From positions 1 through 18,721 of the forward strand of contig NZ_CALIAA010000223.1 of assembly GCF_938040765.1 (NCBI RefSeq): DNA of 18,721 bases, given 5' to 3'. Positions within the stretch are counted from its first letter, which is position 1. Every line of letters starts with the position of its first letter. The notes below the pieces were generated by a model that saw only the letters and a list, made by a program, of their open reading frames with translations, was not told where the DNA came from and did no database searches. Positions 1 through 7,287 of the stretch are shown here, one piece after another. A program made the position numbers and the translations under genes. The stretch comes from an uncultured Fretibacterium sp. GTDB taxonomy: Bacteria > Synergistota > Synergistia > Synergistales > Aminobacteriaceae.

Positions 1-549
1 CCCCTGCCGTATCTGGAGGCGATGATGAAGGACCGCGGGTACAAGATGGTCTCGATCGGCAGCACGGTCCTGATGCCGATGGGCGCGTACTCGAAAACGC
101 TCAAGAGCGTGGACGAGCTGAAGGACGGGATGACGGTCGCGATCCCCAACGATCCCAGCAACGGGGGGCGCGCGCTGCTCCTGCTGCAGGACCGTGGGCT
201 GCTCAAGGTCAATCCCGACGCCAAACTCCTGCCGACGGTGCTGGACGTCACGGAGAACCCGCACGGCCTGAAGTTCGTCGAGCTGGAGGCCTCCCAGATG
301 GTGCGGGCCATCCAGGACTCCGACCTCTCGGTCATCACCACGAACTACGCCGTGGAGTCGGGGCTGATCCCCGCGAAGGACGCGCTCTTCATCGAGAGCA
401 GCAAGTCCCCCTACGTCAACGTCATCGTGGTGCGGGAGGGCGAGGAGGGCCGGCCGGAGTTCAAGACCCTGGTCGAGTGCTACAACAGCGATGCGGTGAA
501 GGCGTTCGTGGACGAGAAGTACAAGGGGGCCATCGTCTGCGCCTGGTAG
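1..549 (+). CDS. metQ: Methionine ABC transporter substrate-binding lipoprotein (MetQ/NlpA family), 5' truncated
   Basis: The reading frame is open from the first base, so the start, signal peptide and lipobox lie outside the window; about 182 C-terminal residues remain. MetQ proteins are lipid-anchored receptors that deliver methionine to the MetNI ABC importer. What is visible matches the family closely from memory: a PYLEAMMKDRGYK segment, GAYSKTLKSVDEL, the AIPNDPSNGGRALLLL strand-helix unit, LLPTVLDVTENP, the ELEASQ turn, and the end SPYVNVIVVREGEE followed by the final helix. The stop is TAG at 547-549. The metN and metI partners are presumably upstream and cannot be checked. The family assignment is strong; the exact ligand (L- or D-methionine, or another amino acid) is inferred. 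Confidence 0.88.
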   Translation, partial: PLPYLEAMMKDRGYKMVSIGSTVLMPMGAYSKTLKSVDELKDGMTVAIPNDPSNGGRALLLLQDRGLLKVNPDAKLLPTVLDVTENPHGLKFVELEASQMVRAIQDSDLSVITTNYAVESGLIPAKDALFIESSKSPYVNVIVVREGEEGRPEFKTLVECYNSDAVKAFVDEKYKGAIVCAW

Positions 550-601
550 GGCTCGGGAAGCCCCGGAGAAGGGCTCGAGGAGAAAAAACGAGAGAGGTTT
601 C

Positions 602-635
602 ATGGGAGGAGCCGCCCCGGGGCGGCTCCTCCCAT
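602..635. repeat. 34-bp perfect palindrome between metQ and osmC
   Basis: Two 17-base arms are exact reverse complements with their centre between 618 and 619. As RNA it would form a very stable G+C-rich stem with a tight CCGG tip. It lies 52 bases after the metQ stop. A T-rich stretch appears only at 650-656, 14 bases after the stem, so it is not a textbook intrinsic terminator in the plus direction, though it may still end metQ transcription. It also sits just upstream of, and reaching the -35 position of, the predicted osmC promoter, so an operator role is possible. Confidence 0.85.
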
Positions 636-652
636 CTCCTGCGGCGGCGTTT

Positions 653-661
653 TGTTATAAT
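653..661 (+). promoter_or_regulatory. Extended -10 promoter upstream of the OsmC-family gene
   Basis: The sequence TGTTATAAT is a perfect extended -10 element (TG, one base, then TATAAT at 656-661) in otherwise very G+C-rich DNA. No good -35 hexamer is seen 16-18 bases upstream, which is tolerated in extended -10 promoters. Transcription would start near 668 and leave a leader of about 110 bases before the osmC start. Function is predicted from sequence only. Confidence 0.55.
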
Positions 662-778
662 GGAGCCCGGTTTTTCGATTCGTGGGCATACAGGGGCGGA
701 CGCGGCGACCCCCTTTCGGCGGAGGTCGAACGGCGGGGTGCGCGGGCGTCCCCTCGAGGAGAGGAATGGGAGGACATC

Positions 779-1210
779 ATGGCCGGTGCGGGAAAGACGT
801 TTAAGCTGAGGGCGGAGGAGCGCGACGCCTACTCCTTCGAGTACACGGTGGGGCGGCACAGGCTGCTGATGAGCCGGACGATGAAGTCCGATTCCGTGCC
901 CGTGGTCGGGTTCTGCCCCGTGGACCTGCTTCTGTCGGGGATCGCGGGATGCCTGGGGATGACCATCCGGGCGACGATGGAGGAGAAGGGGCTGGCCTAC
1001 GAGGGGCTGCGGATCGAGATCGAAGGGGTGCGTTCCCCGGACACCGGCCGCTCCGCCCTCGATATCGTAAGGACGAAGGTCTTCATGAGGACCGACGCGT
1101 CCCTGGAGCAGGTGCGGGCCGTCGTGGAGGAGAGCGAGGCCGATTGCACGGTACGCAGCACGATCGACCATACTCCCGTCTTCGAGACGGAGGTCGTGCT
1201 GGAGAACTGA
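779..1210 (+). CDS. OsmC/Ohr-family protein
   Basis: The 143-residue product has the length and layout of OsmC-family proteins, which are dimeric thiol peroxidases acting on organic hydroperoxides in the cytoplasm. The two expected reactive cysteines are present: Cys58 in the LLLSGIAGCLGMTIR helix and Cys123 in ADCTVRSTI. A further Cys46 precedes the helix. The start chosen is the ATG at 779, preceded by a purine-rich AGGAGAGG/GGGAGGA stretch; the N-terminus then begins with the family's first beta strands. The frame stays open up to an ATG at 602 inside the palindrome, but that extension is low-complexity and lies upstream of the promoter. Many family members of this subgroup are uncharacterised, so peroxidase activity is inferred from the cysteines. 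It is probably transcribed alone. Confidence 0.82.
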   Translation: MAGAGKTFKLRAEERDAYSFEYTVGRHRLLMSRTMKSDSVPVVGFCPVDLLLSGIAGCLGMTIRATMEEKGLAYEGLRIEIEGVRSPDTGRSALDIVRTKVFMRTDASLEQVRAVVEESEADCTVRSTIDHTPVFETEVVLEN

Positions 1211-1288
1211 CGGCCTTCAGCGTCCGCGGTGTTTCCCCTCCGAGGGTGAACTCGCGGGGCCCGGCCGTTTGAAACGGAGGTTTTTGAG

Positions 1289-1909
1289 ATGTTGAAGAAC
1301 AAGCGTTATGGGATGTTCCTTCTGGCGGTGCTGTTGTCGGTCTGTTGCGCCGTCCTTCCGGCGGCGGCGGAGCCGGTGTCCTACGACATCGCCGGCCGCT
1401 GGCTGATCCAGGGCGAGGGGTACGGGGAAAAGAAGGTGCGCGTTCAGCTGGCCCTCGAGGGCACCCTGGACATCCACACGGCGATCCACGAGGGGAAGCG
1501 CTGCATCACGGGCTACGACCTGTGGCTTCGTCTCGACGCCTCCCGGATGAACATCAAGGCGTGGACGGAGCGCTACAGCGAGACCCTGCGCGTTCCCGTT
1601 CCCCTTCCGGAACTGCGGCCGACGCTGAGCAATCCGTTCTACCTGCCGCCGGTGAAGACGAAGGAGGGGTTGACCTACAAGGTGATGCTCACCTCCGTCA
1701 CGTCCGGGAAGGTGGACATCTACGGAACGATCGACCTGGACGTCATCGGCAGGACGGAGATCCAGTCGACCAGTGCGATATGGAAGGAGGGGACGGAGAG
1801 GCCCGGGATCGAAGACGTGCAGAGCGGGTGCGGCATCGGCCCGGGGCTGGGGGCGATGTTCCTGCTGGTCCCGCTGCTTCTGCCCCTCGCGCGGAGGCGT
1901 CGTTCCTGA
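1289..1909 (+). CDS. Exported protein of unknown function with a Synergist-CTERM sorting signal
   Basis: The ATG at 1289 follows an ACGGAGG ribosome-binding site at 1274-1280. The 206-residue product starts with a classical signal peptide (positive LKNKRYG, hydrophobic core, AAA-EP cleavage site near residue 27). The mature part, residues 28-170, is rich in alternating hydrophobic and charged residues that suggest beta structure; I recognise no domain. Residues 179-206 form a tripartite C-terminus: SGCGIGPGLG, a hydrophobic stretch AMFLLVPLLLPL, then ARRRRS. This matches the Synergist-CTERM class, related in design to GlyGly-CTERM and MYXO-CTERM signals, which are cut and re-anchored by rhomboid-type proteases. 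The protein is therefore likely destined for the cell surface or outer membrane. Processing in this organism is inferred. A terminator follows directly. Confidence 0.8.
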   Translation: MLKNKRYGMFLLAVLLSVCCAVLPAAAEPVSYDIAGRWLIQGEGYGEKKVRVQLALEGTLDIHTAIHEGKRCITGYDLWLRLDASRMNIKAWTERYSETLRVPVPLPELRPTLSNPFYLPPVKTKEGLTYKVMLTSVTSGKVDIYGTIDLDVIGRTEIQSTSAIWKEGTERPGIEDVQSGCGIGPGLGAMFLLVPLLLPLARRRRS

Positions 1910-1955
1910 CCGTCCGTCCTCATCGGGAAAACGCTGTTTCAATTTCTGTCTTGCG

Positions 1956-1986
1956 AAAGCCGTCCCCCTCGTGGGACGGCTTTTTT
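1956..1986 (+). terminator. Rho-independent terminator after the Synergist-CTERM gene
   Basis: An 11-bp perfect stem (1956-1966 paired with 1973-1983) with a six-base loop CCTCGT runs into six consecutive T at 1981-1986. It separates the upstream gene from the flagellar operon, so the operon needs its own promoter downstream. Confidence 0.9.
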
Positions 1987-1999
1987 GCCTCTTTTCGTG

Positions 2000-2005
2000 T
2001 ACAAT
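2000..2005 (+). promoter_or_regulatory. Candidate -10 element for the flhA operon
   Basis: TACAAT lies 14 bases after the terminator T-run and about 100 bases before flhA. No convincing -35 hexamer is placed correctly, and no sigma-28 or sigma-54 promoter consensus is seen in 1987-2095. Because a strong terminator lies just upstream, some promoter should exist in this interval; this is the best match. Confidence 0.3.
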
Positions 2006-2095
2006 GAAGAGGATAGACGGGCGGGTCCCACGGAGTTTGCGGGGCGGGACCGCGCCGCACGGCGTCGGCCTCCGGGGGCCGCCGGGATTTCGCTC

Positions 2096-2111
2096 GGGAG
2101 GGACCAGCTTG
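2096..2111 (+). promoter_or_regulatory. Ribosome-binding site and TTG start that fix the flhA N-terminus
   Basis: GGGAGGG at 2096-2102 is followed after six bases by the TTG at 2109-2111. The next in-frame ATG, at 2139, has no comparable Shine-Dalgarno sequence. The TTG start gives the N-terminus MAETAGLEKSMLKK just before the first membrane segment, as expected for FlhA. Confidence 0.7.
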
Positions 2112-4235
2112 GCTGAGACTGCGGGGCTCGAGAAGTCCATGCTGAAAAAGATTCTGCACTACTCGGACGTCGGCGTGGCACTTCTGATGGTCCTCGTCGT
2201 CGTCATGATGGTGATTCCCCTCCCCACGGGCCTGATCGACGTCCTGCTCGCCGCCAACATCACCCTGGGGGTCGTCGTCCTTCTGGTGACCTTCTACGTC
2301 AAGCGGGCGCTCGACCTGTCGGTGTTCCCGACCCTGCTCCTGATCGTGACGCTGTTCCGCATCGCCCTGAACGTCTCGACGACCCGCCTCATCCTCTTGA
2401 ACGGCTACGCCGGCGAGATCATCATGGCGTTCGGCAACTTCGTCGTCGGCGGCAACTACATCGTCGGAGTCGTGATTTTCCTGATCCTGGTCATCATCCA
2501 GCTTCTGGTCATTACGAAGGGTGCGGAGCGCGTCGCGGAGGTGGCGGCGCGCTTCACCCTGGACGCCATGCCGGGCAAGCAGATGGCGATCGATGCCGAC
2601 CTGAACTCCGGGCTCATCGACGACCAGGAGGCCCGGGCCCGGCGCAGGGACATCCAGAGGGAGGCCGACTTCTACGGGGCGATGGACGGAGCCTCGAAGT
2701 TCGTCAAGGGGGACGCCGTCGCCGGCCTCATCATCACGATGATCAACATCGTGGGCGGCCTCTCGATCGGCGTCTTCCAGAGGGGGATGCCCGCTGGGAA
2801 GGCCGCCGCGCTCTACAGCCTGATGACCGTCGGCGACGGCCTGGTCTCCCAGATCCCGGCCCTGCTCTTCTCCACGGCCACGGGCGTCATCGTGACGCGC
2901 GCGGCCGCGGCCTCCGACCTGGGGCAGGATATCGTGGTCGCCTTCACGAGGTACCCCCGCCCCCTCTACATCGGGTCCGGCCTCCTCCTTGCCCTGGGAA
3001 TGATCCCGGGGCTGCCGACGGTCCCGTTCGTCATCCTGGCCGCCCTGATGGGGGGCATGGGCTACATGGTGGCGCGGGAGGGGACGGCGCAGGAGATCGA
3101 GGGCGGAGCGCCGCAGGCCGGTGGGACGCCGGTGCCCGGGGGCGGTGCGCCCGGAGCGCCGCAGGCGGAGGGCGAGAGCCGCCCCGCGCCGGCCTCGCCG
3201 GAGGACGCCATGCGCCTTCTGACCGTCGACCCCATGGAGGCCGAGATCGGGTACGCGATCATCCCGCTGGTGGACCCGGCCCAGGGCGGCGACATGCTGG
3301 AGCGCATCGGGACCATACGGAAGCAGATGGCCGTGGAGCTGGGCGTCGTCGTCCCCCCCATCCGCATCCGCGACAACATCCAGATCAAGCCGACGGAGTA
3401 CGTCCTCAGGGTCAAGGGGGCCGAGGCCGGGCGGGGCGAGCTGCTGCCGGACCACTACCTGGCGATGAACACGGGCGGGGTGGAGGAGGACCTGATCGGG
3501 ATCCCGACGAAGGAGCCCGCCTTCGGGCTGCCGGCGCTCTGGATATCCCCGGACCTCAGGGACAAGGCCGAGGCCATGGGCTATACGGTCGTGGACGCGC
3601 CGTCCGTGCTGGCGACCCATCTGTCGGAGGTCATCAGGCGGAATGGGGCGGACCTCCTGACCCGCCAGGAGGTCCAGAAGCTCACGGATATGGTCAAGGA
3701 GACCGCCCCGGCCGTCGTGGAGGAGCTCCTGGCCTCCCTGTCGCTCGGCGAGATCCAGAAGGTGCTGCAGAACCTCATCCGGGAGCAGATCCCGATCCGC
3801 GACCTCGTGACGATCTTCGAGGCCCTGGCGGATTACGGCAAGCTGTCCCGGAGCGTGGACTTCCTGACGGAGCGGGCGCGCGAGTCCCTGTCCCGACTGA
3901 TCTCCCTCAAGATTCAGGGGGAGGACGGCGTGATCACGGCGGCGACCCTCTCGCCGAACTGGGAGCAGAAGATCATGGCGAGCATGGATGGAGACCTGGC
4001 CCGGGGCTGGCAGCTGAACATGGACCCGCGCGAGGTGCAGAAGATGATCGCCGCGATCTCGCGGGCCGTGGACGACATGCTGGCGAAGGGCCATACCCCC
4101 GTGCTGCTGGTGCACCCCAACGTGAGGCTGATCGTCCGGCGTCTGATCGAGGGCTCCGTGGCGAACGTTTTTGTGGTATCGTACAACGAGATCGCTCACG
4201 GAATACAAATCAAAACGGTGGGAATGGTGGAATAG
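2109..4235 (+). CDS. flhA: Flagellar type III export gate protein FlhA
   Basis: The product (708 residues from the TTG) is full length for FlhA, the multi-pass membrane gate that couples proton flow to export of flagellar subunits and docks chaperone-substrate complexes through its cytoplasmic ring. The N-terminal half carries several hydrophobic segments, beginning with VGVALLMVLVVVMMVIP and ANITLGVVVLLVTFYV. The FHIPEP-type signature is visible in RIALNVSTTRLILLNG and AGEIIMAFG, followed by the conserved cytoplasmic loop with DAMPGKQMAIDADLNSG. After the last membrane segment comes a Gly/Pro/Ala-rich linker (about residues 323-365), longer and less complex than its surroundings. The C-terminal domain then begins near DPMEAEIGYAIIPLVD and is complete to the stop, two bases before the next start context. 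It heads the operon. Confidence 0.96.
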   Translation: MAETAGLEKSMLKKILHYSDVGVALLMVLVVVMMVIPLPTGLIDVLLAANITLGVVVLLVTFYVKRALDLSVFPTLLLIVTLFRIALNVSTTRLILLNGYAGEIIMAFGNFVVGGNYIVGVVIFLILVIIQLLVITKGAERVAEVAARFTLDAMPGKQMAIDADLNSGLIDDQEARARRRDIQREADFYGAMDGASKFVKGDAVAGLIITMINIVGGLSIGVFQRGMPAGKAAALYSLMTVGDGLVSQIPALLFSTATGVIVTRAAAASDLGQDIVVAFTRYPRPLYIGSGLLLALGMIPGLPTVPFVILAALMGGMGYMVAREGTAQEIEGGAPQAGGTPVPGGGAPGAPQAEGESRPAPASPEDAMRLLTVDPMEAEIGYAIIPLVDPAQGGDMLERIGTIRKQMAVELGVVVPPIRIRDNIQIKPTEYVLRVKGAEAGRGELLPDHYLAMNTGGVEEDLIGIPTKEPAFGLPALWISPDLRDKAEAMGYTVVDAPSVLATHLSEVIRRNGADLLTRQEVQKLTDMVKETAPAVVEELLASLSLGEIQKVLQNLIREQIPIRDLVTIFEALADYGKLSRSVDFLTERARESLSRLISLKIQGEDGVITAATLSPNWEQKIMASMDGDLARGWQLNMDPREVQKMIAAISRAVDDMLAKGHTPVLLVHPNVRLIVRRLIEGSVANVFVVSYNEIAHGIQIKTVGMVE

Positions 4236-5630
4236 ATGAGGGTTGTCAATCAGATATCCTTCGAGGCCAGGGACGACGCGGATGCTCTGAGGCTGGCGGC
4301 CGAGCGGCTGGGCAAGGATGCGGTGATCCTCTCCACGCGGGCGGTGCGCGTCGGTGGGATCCTGGGCTTTTTCCAGCGTTCGGTCCTGATGGTGACGGCC
4401 GGCATCCTGGAGGAGGAGCCCAAAAAAGAGCCCCGCGCCAGGGAGTCCCGGGACGACGAGCTCACGCGCCGGGAAAGCCTCATCGCCTTCCAGAAGCTCA
4501 TGGAGTTCAAGGAGCGCTCCTCCGGGACCCCGTCCCCCTCTCCCTCCCAGGCCGGGTCCGCCAGGGCGGCCTATGCCGCGGCCGGGGGAGGGGTCGCTTC
4601 CTCTGCGGACGGGGACAGCGTTCAGCTTTCCTCCGAGGGGCTGAGCAGCGCTCGGCTCGTCAGGCCGGAGGGGGCGCTTCCCGTCTCCGAGGCCCGGATG
4701 CTGAAGGATGAGGTCGGCGCGTTGTCGCAGCGCCTGGACTCTCTGATGGAGCGCCTTGGGATCCCCAAAGCACAGGGCCCCGAGCCCCAGCCCGCGAGGG
4801 CCGATACGGCCTTTCATGCGGGGCTGCCGGTGCCCGGCCTGGCGGGAAGTCCGGGCACCGGGGACGGGCAGGACGTCGGGAAACGGCTGAGGGCCGCCGA
4901 GGTCGACGAGGGCATCATAAAGAAGCTGCTGGCGGATTACGGGTCCTCGGACCGGTCCCTTCCCTTCGTCGAATGGCTGGCGTCGAGGATCCCGTGCTCG
5001 GGGGACGGGGAGGGGGACGCTGCGGGGGGCCGCAAGGTGATGTTCCTGGGGCCCACGGGCGTCGGAAAGACGACGACGATCGCCAAGCTGGCCGCGGTTC
5101 AGGCGCTTCTGGAGCATCGGAACGTCCTGCTCCTCACCAGCGATACCTACCGCATCGCCGCGGTCGACCAGCTGCGCACCTATGCTAAGATACTGGGGGT
5201 GCCCCTGGAGGTCGTCTTTGGCGCGGACAGCTTTCCCTCGGTGCTGGACGGGCACCCGGAGGCGGACCTCGTCCTGCTGGATACGGCGGGACGGGCTCAG
5301 AGAGACCGCAGGAGCCTGGAGGCCTTCAAGACGCTCTACGATGCCTTCGCGCCCGACGCGGTGCACCTCGTCCTTGCGGCCAACATGAAGTACGGGGACA
5401 TGATGGACGTCGTGGAGCATATCCCGGATATCCCGGTCTCCCATCTGATCTTCACCAAGCTGGACGAGACGGTCAGCTGCGGGGCCGTGTTCAGCGTGCA
5501 GCAGACACTGGGGCGCCCCGTCTCCTTCCTCACGGCCGGGCAGAACGTCCCGAACGATATCGAGACGGCGTCGGGCAAGCGGATCGCGGACCTTTTGATG
5601 TCGTCGGACCGCGAGCGGCGGATGGCATGA
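4236..5630 (+). CDS. flhF: Flagellar biosynthesis SRP-like GTPase FlhF
   Basis: FlhF is an SRP54-type GTPase that directs the position of the flagellar basal body at the membrane. The 464-residue protein starts with the FlhF B domain (residues 1-56), then a Pro/Ser/Gly-rich variable linker (about 60-210), then the N and G domains. GTPase motifs are intact: P-loop GPTGVGKTTTIAK (272-284), DTYRIAAVDQL (303-313), DTAGR (349-353), TKLD (407-410) and GQNVPNDI (435-442). The ATG directly abuts the flhA TAG, which suggests translational coupling. The 3' end overlaps flhG by four bases (ATGA). Confidence 0.95.
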   Translation: MRVVNQISFEARDDADALRLAAERLGKDAVILSTRAVRVGGILGFFQRSVLMVTAGILEEEPKKEPRARESRDDELTRRESLIAFQKLMEFKERSSGTPSPSPSQAGSARAAYAAAGGGVASSADGDSVQLSSEGLSSARLVRPEGALPVSEARMLKDEVGALSQRLDSLMERLGIPKAQGPEPQPARADTAFHAGLPVPGLAGSPGTGDGQDVGKRLRAAEVDEGIIKKLLADYGSSDRSLPFVEWLASRIPCSGDGEGDAAGGRKVMFLGPTGVGKTTTIAKLAAVQALLEHRNVLLLTSDTYRIAAVDQLRTYAKILGVPLEVVFGADSFPSVLDGHPEADLVLLDTAGRAQRDRRSLEAFKTLYDAFAPDAVHLVLAANMKYGDMMDVVEHIPDIPVSHLIFTKLDETVSCGAVFSVQQTLGRPVSFLTAGQNVPNDIETASGKRIADLLMSSDRERRMA

Positions 5631-6541
5631 ACCCTGCCCCGTCGGATCAGGCCGGAGACCTTCGGCGCCTGGTCGAGGCCCGGCGTCAGGAGGTTCGTCG
5701 GCACTGCGGGAACGGGCCCAGGACGGTCGCGGTCCTCAGCGGCAAGGGGGGCGTGGGCAAGAGCAATCTGGCGCTCGCCCTGACCTGCGCCCTGGCCGAC
5801 AGCGGAAACAGGGTCGTCCTGCTGGACGCGGACCTGGGGATGGCGAACATCGACCTTCTCTGTGGAATCGGCGGCCGGTTCAACCTGTCCCATGTCGTCG
5901 ACGGCAGCAGGCGTCTCGACGAGGTCGTCGTGTCCCTGGAGGAGAATGTGGAGATCCTGCCGGGGGGATCCGGGCTGAAGGACCTGGCGGACCTGGACGA
6001 TACGGAGCTCTCCGGGGTCATCGACTCCCTGGGGCTGTTGGAGGACAGGGCCGACATCGTGATTCTGGACACGGGGGCGGGGATCCATAAAGGAGTCCTG
6101 GCCTTCGCCCTGGCGGCGGATACGACGATTCTGGTCACGACGCCCGAGCCCACGTCGGTCCGGGACGCCTATGGCGTCCTCAAGTCCCTGGAGGGGGCCT
6201 CCCCCGAGGGGAAGGAGCTCCTGCTCGTCGTCAACATGGCGGGCAGCGGCGGCGAGGCGCGGGAGGTGGCCGGGCGCATCCTGACGGCGTCCCATCAGTT
6301 TCTGGGGCGCTCGCCGGTCTATCTGGGGCACGTGCTGAGGGACGATGCCGTGGGTCGGGCGGTGCGCCTCAGAAGGCCGTTTTACCGGCTTTTTCCGTCG
6401 GCCCCCGCGGGGCTCTGCGTTCGCAGGCTTGCGGACGACCTTTTGGCGCGCTGGGGGGTCCGCAGGGGGTTCTCGTATCCGCCCAGGGGATTGAAGGCCT
6501 TCTTCCTGCGCCTGTCCCGAGGCTTTTTTATGGAGAAATGA
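5627..6541 (+). CDS. flhG: Flagellar number regulator FlhG (MinD-like ATPase, YlxH)
   Basis: The 304-residue protein is a MinD/ParA-type ATPase that partners FlhF and limits flagellar number. The N-terminal DQAGDLRRLVEA (residues 7-18) matches the DQAxxLR motif known in FlhG to stimulate FlhF GTPase activity. The deviant Walker A SGKGGVGKSN (38-47) has the signature lysine, followed by the VVLLDADLGMANIDLL strand-loop and a DIVILDTGAGI switch II segment. The C-terminus ends in FFLRLSRGFFMEK, an amphipathic-looking stretch that could be the membrane-targeting helix known in the family. Its ATG overlaps the flhF stop as ATGA, and its own stop overlaps the next possible ATG the same way. Confidence 0.93.
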   Translation: MNPAPSDQAGDLRRLVEARRQEVRRHCGNGPRTVAVLSGKGGVGKSNLALALTCALADSGNRVVLLDADLGMANIDLLCGIGGRFNLSHVVDGSRRLDEVVVSLEENVEILPGGSGLKDLADLDDTELSGVIDSLGLLEDRADIVILDTGAGIHKGVLAFALAADTTILVTTPEPTSVRDAYGVLKSLEGASPEGKELLLVVNMAGSGGEAREVAGRILTASHQFLGRSPVYLGHVLRDDAVGRAVRLRRPFYRLFPSAPAGLCVRRLADDLLARWGVRRGFSYPPRGLKAFFLRLSRGFFMEK

Positions 6542-7281
6542 TCATGTCGGCAGACCAGATAAAGATGCAGGACCTTCTTCAGGAATTGATCGGCTCCAGG
6601 ATGGAGCTGGGCATCGCGGACGGCCTTTACAAGGGAAACTACGCCTCCCGTCTCGAGGATCTGTCCTCGTCGGGGGACGGACTTCCCCTGCTCGGCGTCG
6701 CGCACCCCATGTTCAAGGGGGCGCTTCTGCCGATGTCCCGGAACCTGGAGCTCACGCTGCGGATCGAGGCGAGCGGCTACTTCTATCAGGGCGAGGGGCA
6801 GATCGTCCGTCACGTCATCAACGCCCGGATTCCCCTTCTGTGGCTGGCCCTGAAGGGCCCGCTCGAGAGGACTCAGAGGCGCATGTTCGTCAGGGTGTCC
6901 TGCATGATCAGGGCTCAGGCCTTCTTGTTGGAGGTCGATCCGGGGGGGGAGAGCGCGGAGGAGAAGGATGGGGCGCCGAGGCCCCCTCTGCCGGAGCGCC
7001 GCTGGTTCCCCATCATGCTGCAGGACATCAGCCTCGGGGGCGTCGGGGTTGCGGTTCGGAGGACGGAGGCCCCGTACCTCAGGGAGCGGGGACGTTACCT
7101 TCTGCAGGCGGCCATAGCGGACTCCGAGTTCTTTCTGGTCTGCCGCCTGATCGATGTGTTCAGCGTCGATGAGGATGGGGACGCCGAGGCGGGGATGGCC
7201 TACGAGGGGCTTCCCGCCTTCACGGAGAAGCTGATGGGCGCTTTTATCCGTCAGCAGGAACTGAGCTCCAGGGGCGTGTGA
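6538..7281 (+). CDS. YcgR-like flagellar protein with PilZ domain (c-di-GMP receptor)
   Basis: The 247-residue product has the YcgR layout: an N-terminal YcgR-type beta domain (about residues 15-112) and a C-terminal PilZ domain. Both c-di-GMP-binding motifs are present: RxxxR as R115-MFV-R119 within TQRRMFVRV, and D/NxSxxG as DISLGG at 163-168. YcgR-type proteins bind cyclic-di-GMP and slow or bias the flagellar motor. Between the motifs sits a charged insert (PGGESAEEKDGAPRPP) that lengthens the domain. Two starts are possible: the ATG at 6538 overlaps the flhG stop, while the in-frame ATG at 6544 has better spacing from GGAGA at 6532-6536; the latter drops only two residues. The call as a PilZ protein is strong; its motor target is inferred from the operon. 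Confidence 0.88.
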   Translation: MIMSADQIKMQDLLQELIGSRMELGIADGLYKGNYASRLEDLSSSGDGLPLLGVAHPMFKGALLPMSRNLELTLRIEASGYFYQGEGQIVRHVINARIPLLWLALKGPLERTQRRMFVRVSCMIRAQAFLLEVDPGGESAEEKDGAPRPPLPERRWFPIMLQDISLGGVGVAVRRTEAPYLRERGRYLLQAAIADSEFFLVCRLIDVFSVDEDGDAEAGMAYEGLPAFTEKLMGAFIRQQELSSRGV

Positions 7282-7287
7282 CGGGCC

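Noticed and set aside
602..778. N-terminal extension of the OsmC-family gene to an ATG in the palindrome
   Set aside because: It lies upstream of the predicted promoter start, has no homologous sequence character, and the ATG at 779 has a good ribosome-binding region and normal family length.
1773..2108. Extension of flhA upstream to 1773
   Set aside because: It overlaps the Synergist-CTERM gene and an intrinsic terminator; TTG 2109 has a strong Shine-Dalgarno sequence and gives a normal FlhA N-terminus.
1920..5444. Very long minus-strand open frame (1174 codons) opposite flhA and flhF
   Set aside because: It is a shadow of G+C-rich plus-strand genes with intact FlhA and FlhF motifs; its translation is Arg/Asp/His/Gly-rich low-complexity sequence with no domain.
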